Notes: generated by a model not told the origin, from the letters alone. DNA of 64,000 nt from Adenophora triphylla var. japonica (GCA_022495995.1 JAFEMH010000168.1:372001-436000), one strand, 5' to 3'; shown: positions 34,440 to 45,770, counted from the stretch's first letter. Translations and numbers: made by a program.

Positions 34440-37040
34440 CTAGGCCTCCGATTCTTCTTCTTCATCGCTGCTCAGCTCATAAACGCTTGCCTCCCTCATC
34501 AAGTCCTCCGCATCGCTCACATCTGAAAGGTGGACATTATCATGCTCGTACTCAGCCAGCTGCTCCAAGATGTCAGCATTAGGTCCTCGTCCCCGAGGCA
34601 TGGCACTGGAAGAGTACTCCGAAGCCGATGAGGTGGATGATGTGCCCCCGACATGCCTTCTCTTGTGCCCGGGCTCCTGCACGTCCGCCGCCGCCTTTGA
34701 AGCGCAGGCCAGCTTCCTCAGAAGGGACCGGCACATGTCCTTCCAGCCCCTGTTCTGCCTGACCAATCTGTCGTAAGTGCGAGCTGGAACCTGAGAAAAA
34801 GAGAAGAAAATCTCAGAAAATCTCAGAATTGCAAAAAGCAAAGAAATCTGAAAGAAGGAAAAGACCCTAAAGTGTACTTAGAGTGCTGTCCGGCGGCAAG
34901 GTATACTGGGGCTCCCTAGCATCGGGGACAGGTATCCTCAACCTCCTCGGTACTCCGTGGACCACATATGACAGGTGCGCAGGAGGGATCGGCGGGTCAG
35001 AGGGATCGGCGGGTCAGAAGGCTCGGCCTCCCCATATCCCTGAGTAACCGCCAGCTTCACTAGCTTCTGTGGCGTCCTCAGTCGCTGCTCCACAAACACA
35101 GCGTATGGGGTATCCATATCAAAATACTCATCGGCGGCCACGCCTGCCTGATATCTAGCAATCTCATCCGCCTGCCAATCCCTGGGCTGCAGCATCCGTG
35201 CTGGAGGATCATGGGGAGTAATGGCGTCCAATGGAGGGACATGGCCATGCTGCCTAGAAAATCGGTCCCCCAGATAGATGACATCACATGTCAGCCCTGT
35301 CAACCATCTCCTCTGCCTCGTCGTCTCCACGGCCTCTCCTAGCAGAATCTCTGGATACCTCCCCCACGGGTAGAAGTCCACTCCGTCATGTCCATCCCTG
35401 TTGATGACCGGCCTCACCATCTTATAATCAAAGGTGATTCGGGTCTTCCCGGTGAACTAATCTCTTGCATCTCCCCTCCAGCGGATCATAGCGGGAAAGA
35501 TGGTGACATCGCTCTGTTGGTTCCACGGAAAGAACCTGATCACCTCACAAAACCAGACCTGCATGTTCAAAACATCAAAAGGGTCATTTCTCTTTCATAA
35601 AAGTCTCAAAGACAGAAAGTAAAAGAGAAAGGAAAGAGAGACTACCTCAAGAGCAAAAGAGAAGCAGTCCATGGAGGCAGCCTTGTTCCGGCTGTACATA
35701 TCCAGAGAAAAGTAGAGCTCCGCCAATCCGGCCTCGCCCCATGAGACCGTCCCAATCCCATCCACATCCTCTAGAGAGTCGAGGAGGCAAGTCATAGCCA
35801 GAATCCCAGAATTTGCAAAGATGGTGACTGACAACATCAACCACACAAAGGCTCTAGCAAGCTGGTGGGCAGTCACCTCACTAGCGGCAAAGTCCCGTAT
35901 GCAGTTCTGGACTGCCACCTCGACGTTCCTCGTCTCCATTCCTAGCCCCTTGGGAATCAACTCAAACCCAACCAAAGCCCTGAACTCCTCGGCAGTGATA
36001 TAGTCCCTCCAAGTCACAGGCCTCCCGGTGAACTGTAAGCCTGTGATAGCAGTGAAATCGGCCGGAGTCACCGTCAGCTCCCCCCAGCTAAGATGAAAGC
36101 TGTGGGTGGTGTCCCACCAGAACTCAGATAGGGCCTGGACCAAGCCCTTGCTCTTCGAGGTAATATGAATACCTCTGCCGATGGCCTCAATAAACAAATC
36201 CAAGCCGGTAGCCCTCACCAGCTGCTTAGGGTTCGCCCCATTCTTCTCAAAATCGGGCATCCTCTCCCATAGCCTCACAGCAATCTCAGAAGGCCCTCTA
36301 GACTTGTTCTCCTGTAGACAAGCACAGCAAAGAAATGCGTCAGTCCTTCATCTCATTTCAAAAGCATGCATATATTCAAAAGTGCACATAAAAGGATTTC
36401 TAGCATCCTATGCATAGAAAACGTGTCTTTCATCACTTGAAACACATCATGTCAAGCACATTGCTTTCCTAAAGCACAAAAATCACAATTTTCAAAAAAA
36501 TATTTGCACATAAACATTATTTTTCAAAAAATGGCATGCATGAATCCTTTTCATCTTCCAAAATCCCGTTTTCTCATCTATGATTCAGATTTGACCTAGT
36601 TTTAGCACATGCGAGGACTTCGTCACATTTTTAGACAATTATTTCTCTTACTTTATTTTCGAAAAAAAAAAAGTGAGTCATTCTCATTATTTTGTCAAAT
36701 AAATTGCACGTGCACGTTTGTTTATCTTCTTAGCCTCATAGGTTAATCATCAATATCTCTAAATCATCCAAAAATCCTAGGAAAATTCGAAAAATTCCTA
36801 AAGCTTGGGTCAAGCCCTAAATCAATCAAAATCAACGGAATTGAGCAAACTAAGAAAGCTTACCCCAACCGATCGAGGGTTTGTCGATTTATGCTCCCTT
36901 CTCCCCGGATAGAGCTCCGATGGAGGCGTAAGGAAGTCATACTTCCTCTCCATCCGAACAAGCTCCTTCCTCCTCCTTCTCGCAGCCGCGAAGATGTTCC
37001 TTCTAGCTTGCCTCGGCATTGGGTTCCCCTCCGGATCCAT
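34440..37040 (-). pseudogene. Antisense gene 1 of element A: plant mobile domain (PMD/MAIN-like) protein, four exons
   Basis: Exon 1 is 37040-36864 (59 codons, start MDPEGNPMPRQARR, donor GTAAGC). Exon 2 is 36311-35646 (222 codons, acceptor CTACAG, donor GTAGTC) and carries the PMD signature HSFHLSWGELTVTPADFTAI, TGRPVTWRDY and VSWGEAGLAELYFSLDMYSR. Exon 3 is about 35558-34882 and begins VWFCEVIRFFPW. Exon 4 is 34790-34440, with an acidic C-terminus (SSDEEEESEA). One in-frame TAG lies in exon 3, and its donor is changed. PMD proteins such as host MAIN/MAIL1 act in transcription control and silencing, and transposon copies of the domain are common. Transcription runs opposite to the element. 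Confidence 0.8.
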
Positions 37041-37186
37041 TCCAAATCAGTAGAGGCAAAGAGAAATGAAGGAATTTCGAAATTTCTCTCCCTTCTCCTC
37101 TCTCTTCCTCGGCAGTTCAAGGGCGGCAATAATGCCCAATGCCCGTTCAAACCTGTTTTAAATAATCTGGAAAAATCAAGCTTCTA

Positions 37187-37225
37187 GCTGTACGGCTTCT
37201 TTTTCCCCATCTCATGCCGGGCGGC
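37187..37225 (-). promoter_or_regulatory. Paired GCCG-N2-CGGC motifs upstream of antisense gene 1 (A)
   Basis: GCTGTACGGC (37187-37196) and GCCGGGCGGC (37216-37225) are 29 bp apart, each followed by TTCTTT, about 150 bp upstream of the start codon. A TTTAAA-like box is at about 37157 (minus strand). They are degenerate members of the pair seen at 34047-34087 and 38608-38648. Confidence 0.6.
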
Positions 37226-37420
37226 TTCTTTCGCTCTGAGCAGAAATTACCCTTTTGCCCCTGGACTTTCCACTTGGGCATGTAATTCCCGTTATCTTTT
37301 AACCAAGATAACGTCGTTTTTAAAAGATATCCTTTATCTCCTAAGCAAATAAGCTTTCTTCCCCAGTCGCCTCCGTTACTTCCGTTATAACGGGATAACG
37401 CTAGGTGACAACCTCCGAAT
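37226..37420. other. Short spacer without recognisable features
   Basis: Mixed-composition sequence between antisense gene 1's upstream motifs and the repeats. I see no gene. Confidence 0.4.
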
Positions 37421-37424
37421 TGTC

Positions 37425-37890
37425 AGAACTCTAAACTTAAGCTACCTCTATCACGAATAGTGAAGTATGCTCAAGTTCTTTAAACTTAAGCTACCTCTAT
37501 CACAGATAGTGAAGTATGCTCAAGTTCTCCAAACTTTAGCTACCTCTATCACAGATAGTGAAATACGCTCAAGTTCTCTAAACTTAAGCTACCTCTATCA
37601 CGGATAGTGAAGTATGCTCAAGTTCTCCAAACTTAAGCTACCTCTATCACTGATAGTGAAGTATGCTCAAGTTCTCCAAACTTAAGCTACCTCTATCACA
37701 GATAGTGAAGTACGCTCAAGTTCTCCAAACTTTAGCTACCTCTATCTCCTCGATAGTGACGTGAGCTCTAGTTCCCTCAGGTGACAACCTCTATTAATTG
37801 TCAATCAGGTGACAACCTCCATTAATTGTCAATCAGGTGACAACCTCCATTAATTGTCAATCAGGTGACAACCTCCATTAATTGTCAAAA
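37425..37890 (+). repeat. 3' UTR tandem repeats of element A (49 bp and 28 bp units)
   Basis: About seven copies of a 49-bp unit with CTTAAGCTACCTCTATCAC and TAGTGAAGTATGCTCAAG, forming an internal TATCAC/GTGATA-like inverted repeat (37430-37770). Then come four copies of a 28-bp unit with AGGTGACAACCTCCATTAAT (about 37778-37888). A single copy of the second unit type lies at about 37402-37424. Confidence 0.9.
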
Positions 37891-38202
37891 CCCTCAAGGA
37901 TCCTAGACATCGTTCCTAACCTATCTAGTGATGCTTGAACTATGATCAAGGCTTGATTCTTCCGGGATACGTTGGTAGCCTTTTATAAAAGGTCCAGCCA
38001 TCCGACCACTTTGGTCACCCTATTCCTTCGTCACTACTCAGTGATGAAATAGCCCCTCATAAAGGTCTTGACATCTGACCACATTGGTCACTTCTAGCAT
38101 ATCCCCAGTAGGATCAATTGCTTGACCTCTTAGGTCATTTTCTCTGCTATTTCCCCATCAAGAGACCAGATTTCTCTTCTCTATTCCTCAGAGGATCTCT
38201 TC

Positions 38203-38250
38203 AGAACTACGGCCTGGCTTGATTCCTACTCGGGATACGTAGGTAGCCTT
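38203..38250 (+). other. Conserved hairpin motif near the 3' LTR (element A)
   Basis: GAACTACGGCCTGGCTTGATTCC and GGGATACGTAGGTAGCC form CTACG/CGTAG and ATTCC/GGGAT stems. A degenerate copy is at about 37936-37983. Matching motifs are in B' (51204-51248, 51618-51664) and C (59766-59811). Confidence 0.6.
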
Positions 38251-38344
38251 CCAGAGGTTCAGCCACTCGACCACCTTGGTCACCCAATCCGTCTCGGCAT
38301 TCGCCAGATTGGATCCTTTCCTATCAACAACCCCACTCTCCCTG

Positions 38345-38368
38345 CAAGTGACGTTTCCAAGGGGCTTC
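38345..38368 (+). other. Polypurine tract region of element A
   Basis: GTGACGTTTCCAAGGGGCTTC directly precedes the LTR start TGTAAG. B' and C have related blocks in the same position (GAGGGGCTAC, GAGGGCTTC). Confidence 0.75.
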
Positions 38369-40100
38369 TGTAAGTACCCAAATCTGGCTCATGCCTTCCG
38401 GTTAAATTTCCCGGCAATTCCGGTAATTTTCCCGGTAATTCCCCAGACTTTCCTGGAGTTCCGGAATAATTCCGGAACTGTTCCAAATCATATAAGGGCT
38501 GAAGGGAATGCTTCCCAATTAAGAAACAAGTTTTTCTTAATTTGGGAAAGGTTCTAGAATTGCCACCTTGCATGATTCTAGAAACATGCTGAGTCACAAG
38601 GGATAATGCCGCACGGCTGCATTAGCCAAGGATCTCTGGCCGCACGGCTTCATTGGCGATTCCCAGACTGCCTATAAATAGAGCCCTCCTCTACCCATTT
38701 TACATACGAAAAATACACACCACACTCCATATTCAGACTCAAAAATACTCCTAAATACTGCTGGGAATCCCAAGGGTTGAAGAAGCAAGCCAAGAAGCCA
38801 CCACCCTCCTCCTTGAAGATCCCAAAGTTGGTCCTTCCACCTAGCTCCACCCAAAGAAGAAGAGGCCACCATTGGTAACCTCTCACCCCCTAACCTTGCA
38901 TTCTAATTGCTCTATGTGAATTAAATTGCTCCTTGCATTCATATATTGTTATTATCTTTGGTTGGGACTTGGTAGTTTATCATTAAAGATCATATCTTTA
39001 TCATACCCCCTTTCCCCCTTTGCATCCTTTGCATGAATTAGGCATCATTTGTCATTAAAAATGTAATCTTTGAATCAAAGGTGCATCCTTTGCACCTAAA
39101 AACCCCACTTTTACATAAAAATGTCATCTTTATGCATCATTTGCTCATAAAAATGCAATCTTTATATTAAAAATGCATCCTTTGCACATAAAATCCATTT
39201 TCATGCATCCTTTGCATTAAAGGTCATTCCTTCATCATAAAAATGCATCCTTTGCTTTTCAAAATGCAATCTTTATGCATCCTTTGCATATTAAATGCTA
39301 ATTTCTTCATAAAAATGCATCATTTGCATAAAAATCATGTCTTTACATCAAAATGCATCCTTTGCAAACCAAAATGAATCCTTTGCAACCCAAAAATGTC
39401 ATCTTTTCACTAAAAATGTCATTTTTTACATGCATTCCCCCATGTCCCCATTAGCAACCTTGGAACGGACCGATGTAAAGATCCCATCTTTACATCGTTT
39501 CTTCCATTAAAGGTTCTATAATCTCTTTAGAAAGGGATAACCTTGAACCCGATATCTCCGATTATCACTTAAGACGAGCATGAAGCATTCATATAAGCTC
39601 GATCGTCTTAAAGTGTAGGATTGATGGGCTAAGGACATTCCTTCCTAAAGAACCTCATTTTTGGGCTATAAAAGAGAGTCCTTCTCTCGATCACGCAAGT
39701 CCCAAGGTAAAAATGCGATGATCACAAGTCCAAGATGAGGACGGGATCAAAATCCCGAATACATAAAATCCAAGAAATCCCGAGCGACAACCAATAAATG
39801 GTTTGTACGTCCGGAAGACAACTTGGGACATTCCCTCCCCTTTCATTCAAACACATGCACACAAGAAAACACGCAAGCAAGCAAAATAAACGGAATCTAG
39901 GGAGACTTGCTACGGCAAGGCACCTTGGGTGAACGACGATCCGTTCTTCCAAAGGGGTAACTTAACCTTCGAACCCATAAACTCCTTTTTTTCAAAGTTT
40001 TGAGGAAATCAAAATGGCGTGGCGACTCCGTTTTTCAAATTAAACCGGATGTCTTCAAACTCGCGTGAATTCCAACACGAAATTTGGGCACACATTCACA
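38369..40100 (+). repeat. 3' LTR of Tat element A, 1732 bp
   Basis: It begins TGTAAGTACCCAAATCTGGC and ends GGGCACACATTCACA. It is the same family as the solo LTR at 24940-26546. A TATAAATA box at 38673-38680 is preceded by two GCCGCACGGC motifs. A long stretch (about 39040-39430) repeats ATGCATCCTTTGCA/ATGTCATCTTT-type units. A TGGCGACTCCG sequence (40021-40031) resembling a tRNA-Arg primer site lies about 70 bp before the end. Confidence 0.9.
38608..38648 (+). promoter_or_regulatory. Paired GCCGCACGGC motifs upstream of the LTR TATA box
   Basis: Copies at 38608-38617 and 38639-38648 are 31 bp apart, with TATAAATA 25 bp downstream of the second. The arrangement is the same in the solo LTR at 24940-26546. 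Confidence 0.75.
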
Positions 40101-41910
40101 GGTACTTCTGGAGGTCAGGATCTATTGTCTTCCATTTGTTGGATACTTGATTGATGATCAATGCTGAGTCTCTGTATACTTCCAGCTCTGAAATGTTGCG
40201 TTCGAGAGCGACTTCTAGGCCGGCTGCGCAAGCTTCATACTCTGCTGCATTGTTGGTTGCTTCAAAATTCAGCTTGATAGCTATGGGAGTGTGCTCGTCT
40301 TTAGGATCGACCAGGAGCATTCCAATACCATTTCCCTTCTTGTTGGCTGCCCCATCGAAGAAGAGTTTCCAGCGGTTTGCGCTGTTGAGTGAGAAGAAGA
40401 TCACGTCATCTGGAAACTGCGGATCAGGACCCTTGAGTTGACTATTTGGGAAGTCTGTCAGCTGATCTGCCATTACTCTGCCCTTTGTTGATTTTCTGAC
40501 CATGTACTTGATGTCGAATTCAGCCAAGAAGAATGACCACTTGGCTAGTCTCATTGACAGAGATGGTTTGTCGAACAGATATCTGACGGGGTCTATCTTG
40601 GAGACCAGAAGCACTGAATGTGACTGCATGTAGTGTTTCAGTTTCCCAACTACCCATACCAAGGCGGTACAAGTTTTCTCTAATGCTGAGTAGCTGAGTT
40701 CACTTCCCTGAAGCTTTCGGCTTACGAAGTAGATTACATGCTCAACTTTGGAATCTTTCTCCTCTTGTGCCAACATTTCCCTAATTGACGTATCTGTCAC
40801 TGTCAGGTACAGGAGGAGTGGCTTATCTTTGTGTGGCAGGCACAGGATTGGGGGATTTACTAAGTATGTCTTGATTTTCTCGAAAGCTGTCTGGCACTCG
40901 GAGTCCCATTTAACGTCAGCATTTTTCTTCATTGGTTTGAACATTGGCTCGCAGAAAGATGTCAACTGGTTGATGAAGCGGCTGATGTACTGAAGTCTTC
41001 CCATGAAACTTTTCACTTCTGTCAGTGTCTGCGGTGGCTTCATGTCGATAATGGCCTTAATTTTCTTGGGATCAGCTTCGATGCCTCTTTCTGTAACCAT
41101 ATACCCCAGTACTTTGCCTCGTTTGACGCCGAAGGTGCACTTTGCAGGGTTCAGTCTCATGGAGTGCTTTCTAAGTCTGTTGAAGAACTTTCTCAAATCT
41201 GTCAGGTGCTGCATGTCTGATCCTCTGGAGTGGATGATCATGTCGTCGACAAACACTTCAATTTCTTTGTGAATTATGTCATGGAAGAGAGTTATTGCAG
41301 CCCGTTGGTAAGTAGCCCCAGCGTTCTTTAACCCAAACGGCATGACCGTGTAACAGTATGTCCCCCATGGAGTGGTGAAAGCAGTTTTGGCTTGATCTTC
41401 CTCGAACATCTTGATCTGGTTGTATCCAGAAAATCTGTCCACGAAGGACTTTACTTCAAAATTTGTCATGGCGTCGACTAGCATGTCGATGTTGGGCAGC
41501 GGGAAATCGTCTTTAGGGCTGCCCTTGTTGAGATCTCGGAAATCCACACAGCATATGACCTTTCCATTGGCCTTGGTGACCGTCACAATGTTGGAGAGCC
41601 AGGTCGGGTACTCAATTACTCTGATGAAGCTGACACGAAGCATCTTCTCAATTTCTTCTTTCACTTGCAAGGACCATTCTGGTTTGATCTTGCGCAATTT
41701 CTGCTTGACAGGCTTAGATTCTGGATCTAGAGGGATTCTGTGCTCCACGATTGAGGGATCGAGTCCTGGCATGTCTTGGTATGACCAGGCGAACACGTCA
41801 ACATACTCTTTAAGGAGATTTATCAGGGCTTCTTTTTCTGCACCGACGAAGAAACTGCCCACTTGTGTCTCTTTAGGCTCTTGCACTGACCCTAGGTTAA
41901 CTTTAGTCAT
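40101..41910 (-). pseudogene. Tat reverse transcriptase, RNase H and second RNase H (element B)
   Basis: An open frame of 604 codons without a stop. RT motifs: DVFAWSYQDMPGLDPSIVEH, KVICCVDFRDLNKGSPKDDF, FVDRFSGYNQIKM (catalytic Asp), PFGLKNAGATYQRA and the active site VFVDDMIIHSRG. The gypsy RNase H follows (VIYFVSRKLQGSELSYSALE) but looks degenerate at its first Asp. The Tat-specific second RNase H keeps three acidic residues: LFFDGAANKKGNGIGMLL, NNAAEYEACAAGLEVAL and VYRDSALIINQVS. It is cut at LQKYL by the adjoining LTR, losing its end and all of integrase. Confidence 0.9.
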
Positions 41911-42096
41911 AACCTCTTCGGCGGCTTGGGCCCGATTGTCCTCTTGGTCTACTACACGCTTGAGAACTTCTTTAATGTATTGTTCGTTTAGTTTGTCTGC
42001 TTCTTTATCAAGTGAGTCATTATTAACGTCTTTTAAGTTGTTTGTTAACTTATTAGTTGTTAAAGTGGCAATAAGGGGATAATCCGAAAGGTCAGA

Positions 42097-43461
42097 CTAT
42101 TCATTAAGCGCGAACGGGAGTACATTGTTGGCTACATTATCATAGTCTTCCGGCGTGAGGACGTCGGACGACTCAGAGGACTGGACTTTGACAATGACTG
42201 ACACAGAGGGTTTGACACCGGGTTTAGGGAGATATGGGTGCATGCCCAGCTTGTCTTCCATTTCTATCTTGGTTGCCCTTGGTATGGTGAAAGTTATCCA
42301 GTTTTTCAGTGGCATTGCTGGATGCTTGGTGAGGGTTCGGGGGTCGAGAGGCTTGGCTTCTGCTATCCCGATCATGGCGATCATGCTGTTTTCGGAGCCC
42401 AGGTCAATCAGGTTTGGCACCTCCATGACTTCTTCAAAAAGACTCTGCAGAGCGGGTCCACTTAGAGCATCCTCTATGAATTCTGGTTCCTTCTGTTTTG
42501 GAGTTACTGTCTCGAATGTGGCCTCGGCGGCTGACCCGAATAGCCTGTTTCCCATGAAGAGTGTCTCGAGCTGTTCTTCTATGTCTGGGATTCCTTTGAA
42601 TGTGTATTCATGCTGAACTGTGATGGCAATTGGTCCAGGTAGAGTAGTGATGTCGAGGAACGCTCCCCTTATCGGATTAGCCTTGAGTCCTCTGAAATGC
42701 TTGAGGTCCCGTGCTAGCTTTCCCATCTTTTCTGTAGTTTCTGTGCTGACTTTTCCTGCTTCTTTTTCATCTTCATCATTTCCACTTTTGGTCCCCTCAG
42801 TTCTGCTGTCGGTTTCGTTGTCGGTTCCCCCAGTTCTGCTATCGGTTCCGTTGTCGGTTCCCCCAGTTCTGCTGTCGGTTCCTTTGATGAAGTAATGAGC
42901 GAGGTCGAAACTGTAAGGTCGGAGGTTGGGTGTGCCGTTGGAGGTTCCCCTTTTGTGGGCTGCTGCCTTGGTGCTGGCGAGCCTTTTATTTTCTTTTATA
43001 TCAGCTAGTGTTAGCACATAACCGAGCCCCTGGACTTTAGTGTGGTCCTTAACTTCGATGACTTGGTGTTGGCCTTGTAACCTTTTTCCGAGCCCTAGTC
43101 CTGGGAATAAGTTCATGAGTTTCATCATCTTCATGGCGGGAGGGATTTTGTCCCGAAACAGTGGAAGGTCCATGCTGCATATTTGGATTTTAGAGGTCTC
43201 CAAGGTGAATCCAGTTAATACCATATCATCATCATGCTTGATCTCTAACACTGGAATGCCATTGGTGTTGGTCCCCTCGGTGGTGACACTGTCGCCATAG
43301 ACTGTTGTTAGCTTGTTGCCTTGCATGAACTTGATACACTGATGAAGGGTGATGCCATGCCATTCATTTGATGCAGCCAGGGTCGGCCCAGGATGGCTAT
43401 GAAAGTGATAGGAATGTCCAACACTTGGAATTCGGTGGGGATCATCTGCTTGCCGAACCAA
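42097..43461 (-). pseudogene. Linker between protease 2 and RT (element B)
   Basis: In frame with RT, separated by one TAG at 42099-42097. It starts with the end of the protease 2 unit (ITLHQCIKFMQGNKL), continues with a GLGLGKRLQGQ-type stretch known from Tat elements downstream of protease, then a low-complexity repeat (GTDSRTGGTDNGTDSRTGG, about 42775-42890). A conserved-looking segment with GAFLDITTLPGPIAITVQHE and KHPAMPLKNWITFTIPRATK follows. I assign no enzymatic function. Confidence 0.7.
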
Positions 43462-43742
43462 ATATTTAGAGTAGCAACCCCAAGAACCGTGGAGGAAGTG
43501 GAGTCATAGGCCTTGACAGTATGGACTGGAGGCTTCAAATCTGTGGGTTTGATGTAAAGCAGGTCCATCATCTTGGCGGGCAAGACATTCATTCCATAAC
43601 CTTCTTCTACCAGTACACGGGGAAGGCGATGCTCGTCCAGCTGAACTGTGATGTAGAGCGGCTCATTGTGATCAGCCCCAAATTTTGGCAGGTCCAAATC
43701 TGTGAAGGTGATGATGTTGCCATAGTGGATGTTGCCGATCAT
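43300..43742 (-). pseudogene. Second aspartic protease domain, catalytic Asp lost (element B)
   Basis: Preceded in frame by a Tat-type segment (ISLWSLLTSS) and a TAG at 43745-43743. The fold motifs are clear: DLDLPKFGADHNEPLYITVQ, VHTVKAYDSTSSTVLGVATL, FQVLDIPITFIAILGRPWLH. Where a protease has D-[ST/N]-G it reads VLVEEGYGMNVLP, so the catalytic Asp is Glu and the next residues are changed. A one-base deletion near 43350 moves the frame into the linker. It is probably inactive and perhaps structural. Confidence 0.8.
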
Positions 43743-43865
43743 CTAAATTACTTCATCTGGAGTTGCGTCCACGGGGACCATGGTGCGGGCCAAACTTTCC
43801 TCTAGCTTGAGCTTGTGAGGGTATGAAGATGTAAGCAGGGACCACAGGGAAATGTTCGCCTGGAT

Positions 43866-45003
43866 CTATTTAAGCTGAGTGAGGATCAGGTCCTCCTTCT
43901 CGAAACTTGTTTCCACGGGTAGAGCGGGTTGCGGTTCTGGCTCCGTTGGCTTTTTGGTGGTCTTGGGTGGTAATACATGGATTTGACCCGATCGAGTCAG
44001 AATGCTGACATCAGGCTTGGTCCCTTCTGAATAGGTCGCTCTGAGCTGAGCCATAGTCAGAGGAGGATTTCTCGAAGTGTAGGGCCATATGTCCTCCCTC
44101 AATTCGTTGACTGTAGATGTATTTCCGGGGGCTTCGGCAGCTTTTCGGATTCTGTCCCAGGATACTGGTTTAGGTGCCTCCGCGCGGAGGGAGTCTATGG
44201 TTTGCCGCAGCTGTTCGAATGCCAGTGTGCAGCAGTGGTTGCCAGGACTGAACTGTGCATTGCTGACCCTCCGAGGGAGGTTAGAGAGTTCTTGGTTCAA
44301 GCGAACGGTCTCTTTGATCTCTTCACGGTATACCGCACTTTTTTCCTTCTTGCTGAGCATGCTCATGGCATTCTGGAGTTGGGTTAGGCGATAGTCATGG
44401 TTTGCTAATTTTCCTCCACTTTTAGCCCAGATCAGCTCTCTTACAGTAGAGCCTACGTCGAGAGTTAGCGCCTGCATTTCTTCCCATGTGAGAATAGCCA
44501 GTGCTTCCATGAACTGTATGCGGCAGTCTAAATAAACTTCCATCGGGGAGAGCTTTCTCTTCTGCTTTAACTGAGTGGCGGGTATGTCGGAAGGTGAGTA
44601 CACGGCTTCCCGAACGTCTGCCCATGTAACTGGCTGCTGTCCTGGTTGATTGTTTCTGTAAACGAATGTTGTTGTCTGTGGAATTTCCCTGAGCAGTTGC
44701 TGGAGATGTATTTCCATTTTTCTCTTCTTTTTTAATAAACCTTCCTCTTTCAGTTGGCCTTTTAACTTGAGAGCGGAAATGATCCGCTCCCATCCTCCCA
44801 GGACCCTTGGGATTCCGGTTTTGTTGACTTCACGACCGGCTTGGAAGAGAATGGTTTCATCGTCTTCATCGTCGCTTTCACAGAGGACTTGTTTCTCTCG
44901 GGGAGATAAGCGCTTGTATTCCTCATGCTATTTGGCTAGGTATTCCTTGTGCTATGCCATTCCATCTCCTAGGTCGTCAGGACCATTGACCGCCCTCCCT
45001 TGC
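43866..45003 (-). pseudogene. Unknown polyprotein segment beta (element B)
   Basis: One frame continuous with segment alpha, interrupted by TAG codons at 45005-45003, 44954-44952 and 44930-44928. It has an acidic patch (CESDDEDDETILF), KTGIPRVLGGWERIISALKL, a long helical part (LTQLQNAMSMLSKKEKSAVY, LRQTIDSLRAEAPKP), then ILTRSGQIHVLPP, which recalls the TRSG motif before Tat proteases. It ends at the TAG 43868-43866. I do not recognise the main part, which looks alpha-helical and coiled-coil-like. Confidence 0.55.
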
Positions 45004-45770
45004 TAGAGGGGGTTTGATGAGAAGTGATGGTAGTCCAGGAAGTTGCCGTGGGCAAAACCTTTGAGGTCGAATTGGTCTAGAGTAGCCTCTAGCTTTCTGT
45101 CTGAAGCTGCTTGTGACACTTTACGGGCTTGGTCCCTTTGAGTCTTCTGAGCTTGGTTCTCATCCCAGAGGCGGTTCTCTTGAGCGGCTAGTTCTAAGAA
45201 GGTTTTCCTTACGAGAGCTAAATAGTCTCCGTAGGTGCGTGCCGTCTGACTGGTGTCTAGAACTGTAATCACGTCCAAGTCTCCGAATGGCGGGAACACT
45301 TGGATGATATTGACGAAGGAAGTCGTGCTGGGACATTCCATGCGGCCTTCCTTGATCTCGGTTACCAAGAAGTTTGCCCATATCAGTTTGATTAAACCCA
45401 TGGGGGTATTGAATTCTGCAATATTGATGGTCTCGTGATCTCGCTGGAGAGCCAAGTCTATCAGAGCTATCAGTTTGCTGGCGGGATGCCTGAATCCGTG
45501 GCCGTGATGGCTGGGAGCAGGGTCGAACTTGAGCATGTTGATGCTGAGGTGATCATTCCTTTCTTCGGAAGCTTGATCTGTCTTGCGGGGAAGACTCTCA
45601 CAGATGTTCTCGAGATGGCTGCTGGAAGCGTTCCCGAGGCTGATCTGATTTGTAGCAATGTGGGGAGTCCTGTCTCCTTGGTTGGTGCCTTTGGCCTTGG
45701 CAGCGCTTTTGGCAGTGAGCTTAACTGATGGCATGGGCCAGTTGCCACTGGGGCTGATAATTGGAAGTTA
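45003..45770 (-). pseudogene. Unknown polyprotein segment alpha (element B)
   Basis: A 243-codon open part (45734-45003) preceded in frame by a TAA at 45770-45768 and more coding up to about 45950 (YPDDTKDSVLIIRFCNAKVT). It has a basic N-terminal part, a middle with INMLKFDPAPSHHGHGF, NTPMGLIKLIWANFLVTEIK and FPPFGDLDVITVLDTS, and a helical C-terminal part (LVRKTFLELAAQENRLWDEN). No enzyme motif. It lies between two protease domains. I cannot assign a function. Confidence 0.5.

Larger units (their letters stand above)
31030..40100 (+). mobile_element. Tat-lineage gypsy element A, 3' half with antisense genes and 3' LTR
   Basis: In + order: integrase core and C-terminus, a duplicated spacer, two genes on the opposite strand (32404-34001 and 34440-37040), tandem repeats, a polypurine tract and a 3' LTR (38369-40100). 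The 5' LTR, gag, protease and RT are absent. An antisense gene block between pol and the 3' LTR is a known Tat/Retand feature. The LTR end abuts the RNase H of element B exactly at CACATTCACA, consistent with A having inserted into B before losing its 5' half. Confidence 0.85.

Noticed and set aside
31081..40100. Elements A and B as a single intact element with an internal inversion
   Set aside because: The LTR end at 40100 is exact and the integrase N-terminus and RNase H end are missing, which fits insertion plus deletion better. Kept as an alternative in the findings.
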